Made by a program: the position numbers and the translations under genes. The notes under the pieces were generated by a model that worked only from the letters and a program-made list of their open reading frames with translations, did not search any database and was not told where the DNA came from. DNA of 64,000 nucleotides from Paraburkholderia oxyphila NBRC 105797 (lineage in GTDB: Bacteria; Pseudomonadota; Gammaproteobacteria; Burkholderiales; Burkholderiaceae), in NCBI RefSeq assembly GCF_000685075.1, contig NZ_BAYD01000004.1, positions 186,001-250,000 of the forward strand. The letters run 5' to 3'. Of this stretch, positions 50,121 to 59,628 are shown in pieces (the first letter of the stretch is position 1; the number at the start of each line of letters is the position of its first letter).

Positions 50121-52613
50121 TCAACTGCCTTTGTAGAGACTCTGCAGACCGGGCTGCGACGCCGCGCCGGATGGCGTATTGCCGGCGTTGCGCGACGCGC
50201 CACGTGACGCGGACGGCGAAGACGCTTTCGCGCCACTGCCAGGAAGCGGCGCTTCGCGCATCTTCTGACCCGGCGGTGGCGCCATTGGACGCTGGCGAAT
50301 CTGCGCAAACAGCTGATCGCAAGGCAGCGGCTTGTTGTTGCTCGGCGCGATGAGCGGGATCAGTGCCGCAAACGGGTTGATGAGCCCGAGCCCCACCATG
50401 GCGCCGCCGCGCAGTGCGAGCGCCGCGGCATCCACACCCACGTGCGGATCCTTGAAGGTGCCCTTCACGTAGAGCGGCGAGCGCAGCGAGAACACCCGAA
50501 AGCCCTTGGTGTGCGGGTGCACTTTCATGTCCATCGATTCGTTGCGCAGATCGATGGGGCCGTCGATGTCGATCACGGCGTCGTCGGTGTCTAGCGCGAA
50601 CACGCGCGGATCGAGCACGCCGTTGGTCGCCACGAAATCGGCCGCCGCGCAGTTGATGTTCACGTCGTGATTGCCGAACAGCTTTTCGTAGACCACGTTC
50701 GCGACGTTCAGGCCCGCCGCCTCCATCAGCAGGCGGCTGATCGTGCCCTGCGTGACCAGCGCCTTCACTTCGCCGTTGGACGTGGCAGCGAGCGCCGCCG
50801 GCGAGTTGCCCGTCGCGGAAAGCGAGGCGTCGCCGTTGACCTCGCCGAGCGCCGACTGCATCGACTTGAAGTTCGGGAACAGTTGCTTGAGCTTCAGGTG
50901 GCGCGCGGCAACGGTGCCGCGTGCCTTGAGCGGCGTACCGCTGCCGTCGAGCGAAAGCCGCGTGGCGAAGGTGCCGCCCGCCACGCCGAACTGCAGCGGC
51001 TCGAAGGCGAGCACGCCGTTGGTCAGGCTCACGTGCGTATAGAGGTCCTGGATCGGCAGGCTGCCCTGCTTGATGATGCGCTTGCCGGTGAACTTCACGT
51101 CGGCGTCGATGGAACTCCAGCGGTCGGTCTTGAACGGCTCTACAGGGATCACGCGGTCGGCGGGCTGCGTGACGGTGTCGCCGCGCCTGGCCTTGCTCGC
51201 CTTGCTGTCCGCGCCGATGATCGGCGCCAGATCGGAGAACTGCAGCAGGTTCGAGACCAGCTCGCCGGACAGCAGCGGCCGGGGCTGGCGCTGCTCGTAC
51301 ACGAGCGTGCCGTTCAGGTCGCTGCCGCCCACGCGGCCCGTGAAATTCTCGTAGCGGAACACGCTCGCGCCGCGACGAAACTGGCCGACGAAGCGCCCTT
51401 CGGTTGCGTAAGGCGGCGTTTCGGGCAGCGTCACGCCGGTCAGCTTGTAGAGATGCGCCATGCTCTGGCCTTGCAGCCAGAGGCGCAGATCGACGGCCGC
51501 GAGGTGCGTGGGGTCCGTGAGCGTGCCGACGAGCGCGATATGCATGTCGCCGGCGCGCACGTCGGCCTGGAGCGGGAACGGCCGGCTGGCGTCCTGCAGT
51601 GCGAGCACGCCGCCGAACTTGCCGTCGCCCGAGAGCGGCGTCTTGTTGTACGTGCCCTTGATCGTCCAGCCGATGGCATAGAACGGCTCGCTCGGCTTGC
51701 CGGCGGATGGCGCGCTCGCCGCGCTTGTTGCGCTCGCAGCACTGGCGGCGCTCGCGCCGCTTTCGGCCAGCTTCGCGCCGGCACTCTGTGAGGCTGCGGC
51801 GCCGCTTGCGGCCGGCGCACTGGAAGCGGCAGCAATCGCCCCAGACGCGCTGCCGGCGCCGCTGGCCGCATTGGCCGCACTCGCCGCAGCCGCCTCGGAC
51901 GCCTGCTGCTTCTGCGCCTGCTCCGCGAGCCGGTTCGCCCCCGCGCGCCCGATCACCTGGGCGGAGCCCTGGCGCGACGCTGCTTCCTGCTGCTCCATCA
52001 CCTTGCCAATCGGAATCCCGTGGCCGAGCAGGGTCACGGCGATTTTCACATCGGTTTTCGTCTGCTGGTCGTCCACCGCGATGTTGCCATCGGAGAACGT
52101 GATGTCGTGCAGATCGAGCTTCCACGTGGAAGGGCCGCCAGATGAAGCCAGCTTGAAGGTCCAGTTATTGCGCCCATCCGCGAGCCGCTCGATATCGATG
52201 GCCGGATTCACGAGATTGATTGCCGGAATCACGATGTCGTGCGCGATGAGCGGCAGCACGGCCACTTCGAAATCGACCTCGTCGAGCGTGGCGAAGTGCG
52301 GCGTCTTCGTCCAGTCGGGATTCGCCACTTCGATCTGCGTGGCCGAGAAGCGCGGCCAGGGCACCCAGGCGCGCCAGCCCGTTTCGCTCGGCGCTCGGCG
52401 CCAGCCCACCTTGAGGTCGCCGACGATGGCGAACGGCCGCCCGATGGCTTCCGTCACCTTTTCGTTGACATAGGGTCTGGCGCGATTCCAGTCGAAGGTG
52501 TAAATGAAGACGCCAAGCGCAGCGACGAGCACGACGACAACCGCCACAAGCCATGCGAAGATCTTGGCGAGTGTGCGGCCGAAGCCATGGGCCTTGGGTT
52601 GCGGTGACGTCAT
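50121..52613 (-). CDS. AsmA-family protein
   Basis: An 830-residue inner-membrane-anchored periplasmic protein of the AsmA group, whose relatives carry phospholipids between membranes. One N-terminal membrane segment (IFAWLVAVVVVLVAALGVFIYTF) is followed by DWNRARPYVNEKVTEAIGRPFAI, the AsmA start signature, and a long beta-rich body with repeated DLKV/DLHDI-type strands. The C-terminal domain (DIDGPIDLRNESMDMKVHPHTKGF ... VKGTFKDPHVGVD) is conserved. A roughly 90-residue Ala/Ser/Gly-rich low-complexity insert sits at about 230-315. Start: ATG 52613 with GGAG 5 bases upstream; a GTG two codons earlier is unlikely. Confidence 0.88.
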   Translation of the reverse strand: MTSPQPKAHGFGRTLAKIFAWLVAVVVVLVAALGVFIYTFDWNRARPYVNEKVTEAIGRPFAIVGDLKVGWRRAPSETGWRAWVPWPRFSATQIEVANPDWTKTPHFATLDEVDFEVAVLPLIAHDIVIPAINLVNPAIDIERLADGRNNWTFKLASSGGPSTWKLDLHDITFSDGNIAVDDQQTKTDVKIAVTLLGHGIPIGKVMEQQEAASRQGSAQVIGRAGANRLAEQAQKQQASEAAAASAANAASGAGSASGAIAAASSAPAASGAAASQSAGAKLAESGASAASAASATSAASAPSAGKPSEPFYAIGWTIKGTYNKTPLSGDGKFGGVLALQDASRPFPLQADVRAGDMHIALVGTLTDPTHLAAVDLRLWLQGQSMAHLYKLTGVTLPETPPYATEGRFVGQFRRGASVFRYENFTGRVGGSDLNGTLVYEQRQPRPLLSGELVSNLLQFSDLAPIIGADSKASKARRGDTVTQPADRVIPVEPFKTDRWSSIDADVKFTGKRIIKQGSLPIQDLYTHVSLTNGVLAFEPLQFGVAGGTFATRLSLDGSGTPLKARGTVAARHLKLKQLFPNFKSMQSALGEVNGDASLSATGNSPAALAATSNGEVKALVTQGTISRLLMEAAGLNVANVVYEKLFGNHDVNINCAAADFVATNGVLDPRVFALDTDDAVIDIDGPIDLRNESMDMKVHPHTKGFRVFSLRSPLYVKGTFKDPHVGVDAAALALRGGAMVGLGLINPFAALIPLIAPSNNKPLPCDQLFAQIRQRPMAPPPGQKMREAPLPGSGAKASSPSASRGASRNAGNTPSGAASQPGLQSLYKGS

Positions 52614-52741
52614 GCGCACTCCATGTTATGCATTGTTGTTTCGCCAACGATAGTGCAGCAGCCGGCGTGCCCGGTCGCGTCCACGATGCACTGCATCACG
52701 TCGCGCGCCCTGCCGCAGCCTGCTTTGTTTGAGTTTCTCCG

Positions 52742-53494
52742 ATGACTCATCAGAACGATTTGAGCCGCTCCGGCGTTGACGCGACAGCCGCCGCGCCGCT
52801 CGTCGAAGCCCAACGCATCACGCGCCGCGACGCCCAGCGCGGCCAGGTCTTGCTGCATCCCACCGACTTCGCGCTGCACGCGGGTCAGCGCGTCGTGCTC
52901 ACGGGGCCGTCCGGCTCGGGCAAGAGCGTGTTCCTGCGCGCGCTCGCGCTGCTCGATCCGCTCGACGGCGGCGTGCTGCACTGGCACGGCCACGCGATCG
53001 CGCATGCACAGATTCCGCGCTACCGGCGCCACATCGCCTATCTCCGGCAGCGGCCCGCGCTCATCGAGGGCACGGTGGAAGACAACCTGCGCTACCCCTA
53101 TTCGCTCGTTGTCTACCGCGACGCCGCCTTCGACGCCGCGCGCGCGAGTGCGCTCTTCGACGCGGCGGGCCGAGGGCCCGGCTTCCTCGCGCGTGCCACC
53201 GACGAGCTTTCCGGCGGCGAGGCGCAGATCGTCGCGCTCGTGCGCGTGCTGCAACTCGATCCGGAGGCGCTGCTGCTCGACGAGCCCACTGCCTCGCTCG
53301 ATCCCGAATCGGCGCGCGCGGTCGAGACGCTGATCGCGCAATGGTTCGAGCACGAGCGCGCGGCGCGCGCAACCGTCTGGGTCTCGCACGATCCCGCGCA
53401 GGCGCAACGCGTGGGCGAACGCCATATCACGATGCGCGCGGGCGTGCTCGAGGCGCCCGCCTCCGCGCAAGCCGCGATGGGAGCGCTGCGATGA
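52742..53494 (+). CDS. fetA: ABC exporter ATP-binding protein, FetA/YbbL type
   Basis: ATPase of 250 residues that with the following permease forms the FetAB-type exporter, linked in E. coli to iron homeostasis and peroxide resistance. Walker A is GPSGSGKSV, signature LSGGEAQIVALVRVL, Walker B ALLLDEPTASLD, and the switch His is in VWVSHDPAQ. The stop overlaps the permease start by 4 bases (ATGA). The name rests on family and gene order; the transported substrate is not shown here. Confidence 0.88.
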   Translation: MTHQNDLSRSGVDATAAAPLVEAQRITRRDAQRGQVLLHPTDFALHAGQRVVLTGPSGSGKSVFLRALALLDPLDGGVLHWHGHAIAHAQIPRYRRHIAYLRQRPALIEGTVEDNLRYPYSLVVYRDAAFDAARASALFDAAGRGPGFLARATDELSGGEAQIVALVRVLQLDPEALLLDEPTASLDPESARAVETLIAQWFEHERAARATVWVSHDPAQAQRVGERHITMRAGVLEAPASAQAAMGALR

Positions 53495-54315
53495 GCCCCG
53501 GCGTGCTGCAGAACCTCGGCATTGGCGATGTCGCCATTGCAGCGCTGCTAGTGTTCGTCAACGGCGCCGCTTCGGTGCTGCTCAAGCTCGACCTCGAACG
53601 CAAGCTCGCATGGGCCGCCGTGCGCACCGTCGTGCAGCTGCTCGCGATTGGCTACGTGCTCGGCTGGGTGTTCGCGTTCAACCGCTGGTACGCGGTGCTG
53701 CCGCTGATAGCGCTGATGACGCTCATCGCCGGGATTGCCGGCTCGCAGCGTGGCGCACGCACCTACGCGGGCCAGCGCGTGGACAGCATCGTGTCGATCT
53801 GGATCAGCGCGTGGCTCGTCGCGGCGGTCGGCCTGTTCGTCGTGATCCGCATCCGGCCGTGGTACGAGCCGCAATACGCGATACCGATCCTCGGCATGAT
53901 TCTCGGCAATACGCTCACCGGTGTCTCGCTCGGCGTCGAGCGCATGATGCAGGAGCTCACGGCGCGGCGCGACCGCGTGGAGAGCGCCCTCGCGCTCGGC
54001 GCGACGCGCTGGGAGGCGGCCCAGGCGTGCGCGCGCGAAGCCGTGCGCGCGGGCATGATCCCGACGCTCAACCAGATGGCCGTGGTGGGTGTGGTGAGCT
54101 TGCCCGGCATGATGACGGGCCAGGTGCTGGCGGGACAGTCGCCGCTGCAGGCGGTGCGCTATCAAATCGTGATCATGTTCCTGATCGCGGCTTCGTCGGC
54201 GCTCGGCACGGTGGGCGCCGTGGTGCTCAGCTACCGGCGGCTCTTTTCGATCGAGCATTGCTTTCTGGCCGCGCGACTCGTCGAGCGGGATGCGCGCAAC
54301 AAAGCGCGCGCCTGA
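53491..54315 (+). CDS. fetB: ABC exporter permease, FetB/YbbM (UPF0014) type
   Basis: A 274-residue inner-membrane protein with about seven hydrophobic segments, starting MSPGVLQNLGIGDVAIAALLV. The family signature GMILGNTLTGVSLGVERM and the late PTLNQMAVVGVVSLPGMMTGQ are clear. ATG 53491 overlaps the ATPase stop, so translation is coupled and the two subunits are made together. The frame is open further upstream inside the ATPase gene, which is a shadow. Confidence 0.9.
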   Translation: MSPGVLQNLGIGDVAIAALLVFVNGAASVLLKLDLERKLAWAAVRTVVQLLAIGYVLGWVFAFNRWYAVLPLIALMTLIAGIAGSQRGARTYAGQRVDSIVSIWISAWLVAAVGLFVVIRIRPWYEPQYAIPILGMILGNTLTGVSLGVERMMQELTARRDRVESALALGATRWEAAQACAREAVRAGMIPTLNQMAVVGVVSLPGMMTGQVLAGQSPLQAVRYQIVIMFLIAASSALGTVGAVVLSYRRLFSIEHCFLAARLVERDARNKARA

Positions 54316-54462
54316 TGTAAGCGGCGTGCCCGCGATGCCTGGCGTACTTGACCCATGTGCGGCGCTTGCAGTGCGCACGCCGCCCATGTCTTCAAGCCAT
54401 CTGTCGTCACGCGCGCGAGCAGTGCAGCTCGAGAAGCACCGCCCGCGCGTAGCGCTCGCCGG

Positions 54463-55020
54463 CTAGCGTTGCGCCGAAATGCTCAACTGCGTGCCGTCGC
54501 TGAGCTTGAGCGTCTTGACCGTGCCGTTGGTCGGCATCGAGAAGTGCAGCACCTCGCTATGCGCGACCACCTCGGGGCACTGAGCGCCGGCCGCTGCCTT
54601 GCCGGTACGCGGCGCCTGGGCCCGGAAGCTCACCTGCACATTCGCCGTGCCGTCCTTGGCGACGATAGGCGCGAGCCGCACCTGGGTCTGACGCACCATC
54701 GCGCCGTTCGCGTCGAGTGGCAGCGAACCGTAGTCTGGACAGCTTTGCGCGGCCGGCACCGCGCCGCCTGGCGGCGTGGTGCGCCAGGTGAAGTCGTCGG
54801 TGTCACCCGAGCGCAGCGTGCGGGTTTCCTGGGAGTCGCCGTAGAGCTTCGACGTGACCTTCACCGTGTAACGGATCGGGCCATCGGTCGGGGTCTTCGA
54901 TGTCACGTTGATCGGCGTCGAGGCGAACGCGGGCAGCGCGATCGCGCAAGACAGGGCAACGGCGACATGGACGAGCGCCGCGCGAGTGCGGCGGGGGCGG
55001 CTGGAGCTGCTGCAAGGCAT
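54463..55020 (-). CDS. Secreted DUF6013-like protein
   Basis: A 185-residue exported protein. The N-terminus is basic, then ALVHVAVALSCAIALPAFA forms a signal peptide with a cut after AFA. The mature part starts STPINVTSKTPTDGPIRYTVKV and holds SGDTDDFTWRTTPPGGAV, which I associate with the DUF6013 family of Burkholderia-group bacteria; that label is from memory. Two Cys (SCPDYGS and QCPEVV) could form a disulfide. Function unknown. It is single and convergent with fetB. Confidence 0.75.
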   Translation of the reverse strand: MPCSSSSRPRRTRAALVHVAVALSCAIALPAFASTPINVTSKTPTDGPIRYTVKVTSKLYGDSQETRTLRSGDTDDFTWRTTPPGGAVPAAQSCPDYGSLPLDANGAMVRQTQVRLAPIVAKDGTANVQVSFRAQAPRTGKAAAGAQCPEVVAHSEVLHFSMPTNGTVKTLKLSDGTQLSISAQR

Positions 55021-55265
55021 GCGTCACCTCCTGGCGGGAGCTGCCGCGGCCGCGAAAGACGCGGTGCGGGCAGCGCGTGGCTGATCTTCTACTGTCAGTC
55101 TAGCGCGCCGCGCGAAGGCTTGCGCCGGACGATGACGTCGGCCCGACCAGGTTTTATCCGGCTTGCCACGCCGCGCATTTTGTTAGCAATGCGCAACGTG
55201 TCTCCGGGTACACCCCCGCAGCCGCCTCGAAACGCATTGCCCCGCGTGCCCGCCGAAGCCTGCGC

Positions 55266-56342
55266 CTACGCGCCGCCCTCCTCCAGCCGCAGCGTCAGCT
55301 CGCTGCTGATCGACTGACGCACGCGCGCATAGCGCGCCCACGGGTCCGAGCGCTTGACGTGCGCCAGTCGCGCGTCGATATTCGCGAGCGTCCATTGCGC
55401 GCCGCCCGTCGTATCGGCGAGCTCGTCCCACGCGATCGGCACCGAGATGCCCATGCCGGGCCGCGCGCGCACGCCATAGGCGACTGCCGTACTGGCGCCG
55501 CGCACGTTACGCAGATAGTCGACGAAGATCTTTTTCTTGCGATGCTCTGGGCCCATGGTCGCCGTGAACTGCGTGGGCCAGCCCGAAGCGAGGCGCTGCG
55601 CCACCGCGCGCGCGAAGGCCCTGGCGTCGCCCCAGCCCGCGCCGGGCACGAGCGGCACGACGATATGCAGCCCCTTGCCGCCGCTCGTCTTGCAGAACGA
55701 CTCGAGGCCGAGCTCGCCGAGCATCGTGCGCGTGAGCTGCGCCGCCTCGATCATGCGGTCCCAGCCAAGCGCGGGATCGGGATCGAGATCGAACACGACG
55801 CGGTCGGGCGCTTCGATATCGGCGACGACAGCATTCCAGGTGTGCAGCTCGATCGCGTCCATCTGCACGACGTGCACGAGCGCTTCGCGCGTGTCGATGG
55901 TGATGAGCGGCGGATGGCCGGGATCGAGACCTTCGTGTTGCGTGACCTCGGGAATTGGCGAACGCGCGCTGTGGCGCTGGAAGAAGACCTCGCCGTCCAG
56001 GCCGTGCGGTGCGCGCACGAGCGAGACGGGACGATCGCGCAGGTGCGGCAGCAGCCAGGGGGCGGCGCGCGCGTAATAGCGCACGAGATCGAGCTTGCGG
56101 GTGCCGCTATCCACATCGATAACGCGGCGCGCGCTGGTGATGCGTATGCCATCGACTTCGCCGATGGTGCCGTGGCGGCCCGACGAGGCCCGATGAGATC
56201 GAGGCGCCCGGGGCGTTGCGACGCGCGGCGCGCGCTGTGCGGACGCACTGGGCGCGGTTTGCGCCGCGGCGTCCACGGTCTCGGCCCGCGCGCCGGTCGG
56301 TGTTCGGGCGGTGCCCGTCTGGGCGTTGAGAGCGTCCTGCAT
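55266..56342 (-). CDS. Stand-alone LigD-type DNA polymerase/primase domain protein
   Basis: The protein (358 residues from ATG 56342, GGGGAAC upstream) consists of a disordered 85-residue lead and one complete LigD polymerase domain of the archaeo-eukaryotic primase type. Motifs seen: LVRYYARAAPWLLPHL, RPVSLVRAPHG, GEVFFQRHS, the metal Asp pair in VVFDLDPDPALGWD, KTSGGKGLHIVVPL and KKKIFVDYLRN. LigD acts in non-homologous end joining with Ku, but the phosphoesterase and ligase domains of full LigD are absent, and serB occupies the upstream side on the other strand. It may be a functional Pol-only paralogue or a 5' truncated ligD; the starts at 56363 and 56459 are alternatives. Confidence 0.85.
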   Translation of the reverse strand: MQDALNAQTGTARTPTGARAETVDAAAQTAPSASAQRAPRVATPRAPRSHRASSGRHGTIGEVDGIRITSARRVIDVDSGTRKLDLVRYYARAAPWLLPHLRDRPVSLVRAPHGLDGEVFFQRHSARSPIPEVTQHEGLDPGHPPLITIDTREALVHVVQMDAIELHTWNAVVADIEAPDRVVFDLDPDPALGWDRMIEAAQLTRTMLGELGLESFCKTSGGKGLHIVVPLVPGAGWGDARAFARAVAQRLASGWPTQFTATMGPEHRKKKIFVDYLRNVRGASTAVAYGVRARPGMGISVPIAWDELADTTGGAQWTLANIDARLAHVKRSDPWARYARVRQSISSELTLRLEEGGA

Positions 56343-56651
56343 ACCGGTTCCCCTTGCGCCCATCGAGCGCATGCGACGCATCGCGCGACGCGAGTCGCGA
56401 CACGTACGGTTGACGGCACGCGGCGGCCGTCCCCCGGCGGGCGCCGCACGAGCTTTCATTGTGCCTAAAAAGACGACTTTCGTCTCCGTAAGCTTTGAAG
56501 CGGGCCGCGAGCCCATCTCGAAACGGTACAATTCGCCTTTCGCCGCGTGCACCGGCCGGAACACCGGTCTTTGCACCCTTTTTCCCGATACCCGTTCGAT
56601 CCTCCTCCGTTTCCGGGGCGCCATCCCGGGATCCTCAGCGCCGCTCACGTC
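56343..56651. other. Divergent intergenic region, LigD-type polymerase / serB
   Basis: These 309 bases hold the leaders of two divergent genes. Arg-rich extensions of both frames enter it but do not look coding. No RNA gene or clear promoter pair was seen. Confidence 0.5.
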
Positions 56652-57491
56652 ATGAATCTCGTCATCCAGAGTCCTGCTCCGCTGCAAGCCGTCCACCACA
56701 AGCCGCTGCTCGCGCTCGGGCGCGGCAGCCGCCTCGTGCCGATCGACGCGCACGCGATCCGCATCGAAGACGCCGCGCCCGCGCAGCACGCCGACCTCGA
56801 GGTCTATTGCGGAACGCATCAGCTCGACCATGCGTTCATCGAACCGGGCCGCACGCTCGCGAGCTTCGGGCTCGTCGCCATGGACATGGACTCGACGCTG
56901 ATCACGATCGAATGCATCGACGAAATCGCCGACTTCTGCGGCCTGAAGGCCGAAGTCGCCGCGATCACCGAGGCTTCGATGCGCGGCGAGATCAAGGACT
57001 TCAACGAAAGCCTCACGCGCCGCGTCGCGCTGCTCAAGGGCCTCGACGCGAGCGCGCTCGAGCGCGTCTACGAAGAGCGCCTGCAGCTCTCGCACGGCGC
57101 CGAGAAGATGCTCGCCGGCGCGAAGGCCGCGGGCCTGAAAACGCTGCTCGTCTCGGGCGGTTTCACGTTCTTTACCGAGCGGCTGAAGGCGCGCCTCGGA
57201 CTCGACTTCACGCGCGCGAACACGCTCGAAATCGTGGACGGCAAGCTGACCGGCCGCGTCGTGGGCGAGATCGTCAATGCGGATGTGAAGGCGCGCACGC
57301 TCGTCGAGACCTGCGCGCAGATCGGCATCGAGCCGCGCCGCGCGATTGCCATGGGCGACGGCTCGAACGACCTGAAGATGATGGCCGAGGCGGGCCTTTC
57401 GGTGGCGTTCCGCGCGAAGCCCGTGGTGCGCGAGGCGGCCAGCGTCGCGTTCAACTTCGTTGGGCTCGACGGCTTGCTGCGGCTCTTCTGA
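56652..57491 (+). CDS. serB: Phosphoserine phosphatase
   Basis: HAD-family enzyme completing serine synthesis by hydrolysing phosphoserine. The 279 residues from ATG 56652 (MNLVIQSPAPLQ) have motif I DMDSTLITIECIDEIAD with nucleophile and acid Asp, motif II LLVSGGFTFF, and motif III GDGSNDLKMM. A poorly conserved N-terminal domain of about 80 residues precedes the HAD core, as in other SerB proteins. A strong terminator follows. Confidence 0.95.
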   Translation: MNLVIQSPAPLQAVHHKPLLALGRGSRLVPIDAHAIRIEDAAPAQHADLEVYCGTHQLDHAFIEPGRTLASFGLVAMDMDSTLITIECIDEIADFCGLKAEVAAITEASMRGEIKDFNESLTRRVALLKGLDASALERVYEERLQLSHGAEKMLAGAKAAGLKTLLVSGGFTFFTERLKARLGLDFTRANTLEIVDGKLTGRVVGEIVNADVKARTLVETCAQIGIEPRRAIAMGDGSNDLKMMAEAGLSVAFRAKPVVREAASVAFNFVGLDGLLRLF

Positions 57492-57556
57492 GCCACCTGA
57501 TTCAGAGCCGCCTGAGACATGTGCCGCACAAGCGGCACGCATGCCACTGCAAAGAC

Positions 57557-57597
57557 AACGGCCGCGCCTGTCGCCAACGACAGGCGCGGCCGTTTTT
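57557..57597. terminator. Terminator after serB, overlapping the metC stop region
   Basis: A perfect stem ACGGCCGCGCCTGTCG / CGACAGGCGCGGCCGT with CCAA loop is followed by TTTTTATT. The metC stop codon (minus) lies in the T-run, so the two convergent genes share the signal, mainly for serB. Confidence 0.88.
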
Positions 57598-58810
57598 ATT
57601 CTTGCGGGCCGTGCTGCAATGCGCCGCCTTTCAGCGTCGCGAGCGCGCGCTCGAGGTCGGCGCGCAGGTCGGCTTCGTCCTCGAGGCCGATGTAGAAGCG
57701 TACCAGCGTGCCGCGATGCGGCCAGCTCGCGGCCGTGCGCATCGACGCGATGTCGTACGGCATCACGAGACTGTGCGCCCCGCCCCAACTCCAGCCGAGC
57801 ACGAAAAGCTCGAGCGATTCGCAGAACGTGTCGATCTGCGCGGGGCTGTAGCGTTCGTCGAACACCACCGAGAAAAGCCCGCCTGCGCCGGTGAAATCGC
57901 GCTTGTAGTATTCGTGGCCCGGACAGTCGGCGAAGGCCGGATGCAGCATCGCGGTGATCTCGCCACGCGTCTTCAGCCAGGTCGCGAGCGCGAGCGCCGT
58001 GCGATCGTGCATCTGGAAGCGCGCCGTCATGCTCGGCAGCCCGCGCAGGACGAGCGAGCAGTCGTCCGACGAGACGCCGATGCCAAGCCGCATGCGAGCC
58101 GCCTTGAGCTTCAGGTGCAGTTCACGGTCCTGGGTGATCGTCGCGCCCATGAGGACATCGCTGCCGCCCGACTGATATTTGGTGAGCGCCTGCACCGAGA
58201 TGTCGATGCCGTGCTCGAACGGCTTGAACGCGAGACCCGCCGACCAGGTGTTGTCGATTGCCGTGACAACGTTGCGCGCACGCGCCGCGGCGGTGATCGC
58301 GCGCACGTCGGGCACCTCCATGGTCACCGAACCGGGCGCTTCCAGCCAGATCAGCTTCGTCTCGGGGCGGATCAGCTCTGCGATGCCCGCGCCGATCATC
58401 GGATCGTAATAGCGCGCGGTCAGGCCGAAATCGCGCGCGAGCCAGTCGCCGTGATCGCGGTTCGGCGAATAGACGTTATCGGGAATCAGCACGTCGTCGC
58501 CGGCCTTCAGGAGACCGAAGTACACGTTCGAGATGGCCGAGAGGCCCGATGGCTGCAAGAGCGCATACTCGCCGCCCTCGATGGCGGCGAGGCGCTGCGT
58601 GAGCATCGCGGACGTGGGCGTGGCGTGCAATCCATAACGCCATTGCGAGTCGTTGCGCCAGTCGAGCGAGCGCACCGTCTTGAGGTCGGGAAACACGACG
58701 GTCGACGCGCGCGTGACGGGCGCGGCAAACGATTCGAAACCGGGCGTGATCTCTTCTTCGGGATGAACGATGCGCGTCTGCAGCGCGAGGCTGGATTCGG
58801 TTTTCTTCAT
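57596..58810 (-). CDS. metC: Cystathionine beta-lyase
   Basis: PLP enzyme of the Cys/Met metabolism family that cleaves cystathionine to homocysteine. The 404 residues start at ATG 58810 (MKKTESSLALQTRIVHP); a TTG four codons earlier is unlikely. Seen: ASTVVFPDL, RYGLHATPT, QPSGLSAISNVYF, the Asp of IDNTWSAGLAF and the PLP Lys in ALTKYQSGGSDVLMG. The WSWGGAHSLVMP near the end is typical of MetC. Monocistronic. Confidence 0.92.
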   Translation of the reverse strand: MKKTESSLALQTRIVHPEEEITPGFESFAAPVTRASTVVFPDLKTVRSLDWRNDSQWRYGLHATPTSAMLTQRLAAIEGGEYALLQPSGLSAISNVYFGLLKAGDDVLIPDNVYSPNRDHGDWLARDFGLTARYYDPMIGAGIAELIRPETKLIWLEAPGSVTMEVPDVRAITAAARARNVVTAIDNTWSAGLAFKPFEHGIDISVQALTKYQSGGSDVLMGATITQDRELHLKLKAARMRLGIGVSSDDCSLVLRGLPSMTARFQMHDRTALALATWLKTRGEITAMLHPAFADCPGHEYYKRDFTGAGGLFSVVFDERYSPAQIDTFCESLELFVLGWSWGGAHSLVMPYDIASMRTAASWPHRGTLVRFYIGLEDEADLRADLERALATLKGGALQHGPQE

Positions 58811-59016
58811 GGCGGAAGGCAAGCGGTAAAAGCGCTGAGGGTTAGGAGGCGCGGGGCGCCTGAGTGGCGCCGGGGACCAGGCGCTACAGGAGCCGCGGCA
58901 CGCGCCGCATGCGCAAGATTAACACCTGCGCCAGGACGGCTCACCGTAGCGGCCCAACGCGTGCGGTCTTGTGCTGGAGACGCGCATCGTCGCTGCCGTG
59001 CCGTCGGTCGCGCGCG

Positions 59017-59628
59017 TCAGTCGCCGGTCACGAGATTGCCGACGCCGCCCACGGCATGACCGCCTTGCGCGGCAGGCGTGGCCGTGCCGGCAGCGTGCGC
59101 AGCGCTCACCGCGGGCGCCGATGCCCCCGCCGCAAGCGGCTTCAAATCGAACGGCTGTGGATTGGAGTCGTCGACCTCCATGCGATCGCCCGAGAGCGCG
59201 CCGTCGGCTGCGAACGTCCCGACCCAGTTACCCGTGATGTGCGTGCCGTCGTTCGACTCCTCCGCCTCGAGCGTCGAGCCGGTGCGATCGCCTGCAATCA
59301 GGATCACCTCGCCGGTATCGGTGAACTGATATTCGCCGTGCACGCCCGACTTGTCTTCGGGATCGTCGGTCTTGGCGCCGAGCCGCATCACGATCGGCCG
59401 CTTGCCGAGTGTGCCGACGTATTGCGGAAGCGCGGCGAATTCCGGATTCGGCTTGAGCGACGAATGCACGGGCGCAGGCGCACCCGAGGCATTCGCAGCG
59501 CCGGTCGCCGTATTGCCGCCCACAGCACAGGCTGCAAGCGGCATGGCAATCGCCGCCGCCGCGAGCCACGCGAGGCCACTGCGCGCGACGCCCGAAACTT
59601 TCGATGTCGAAACTCGCATTGGACTCAT
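59017..59628 (-). CDS. Lipoprotein of unknown function, coupled to the sugar kinase gene
   Basis: A 203-residue protein whose ATG 59628 overlaps the kinase stop by 4 bases (ATGA); ATG 59619, with GAAGGA 9 bases upstream, is an alternative. The leader LAWLAAAAIAMPLAAC is a lipoprotein signal with lipobox LAAC, so it is membrane-anchored in the envelope. The body has LGKRPIVMRLGAKTDD and HGEYQFTDTGEVILIAGD ... TGNWVGTF, a beta-rich pattern. The tail is Ala/Gly-rich. No family recognised. Confidence 0.75.
   Translation of the reverse strand: MSPMRVSTSKVSGVARSGLAWLAAAAIAMPLAACAVGGNTATGAANASGAPAPVHSSLKPNPEFAALPQYVGTLGKRPIVMRLGAKTDDPEDKSGVHGEYQFTDTGEVILIAGDRTGSTLEAEESNDGTHITGNWVGTFAADGALSGDRMEVDDSNPQPFDLKPLAAGASAPAVSAAHAAGTATPAAQGGHAVGGVGNLVTGD

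Noticed and set aside
55266..57788. 840-codon minus-strand frame, first taken as full-length ligD
   Set aside because: Only the last 270 or so residues match LigD. The upstream part is the antisense of serB and has no ligase or phosphoesterase motif.
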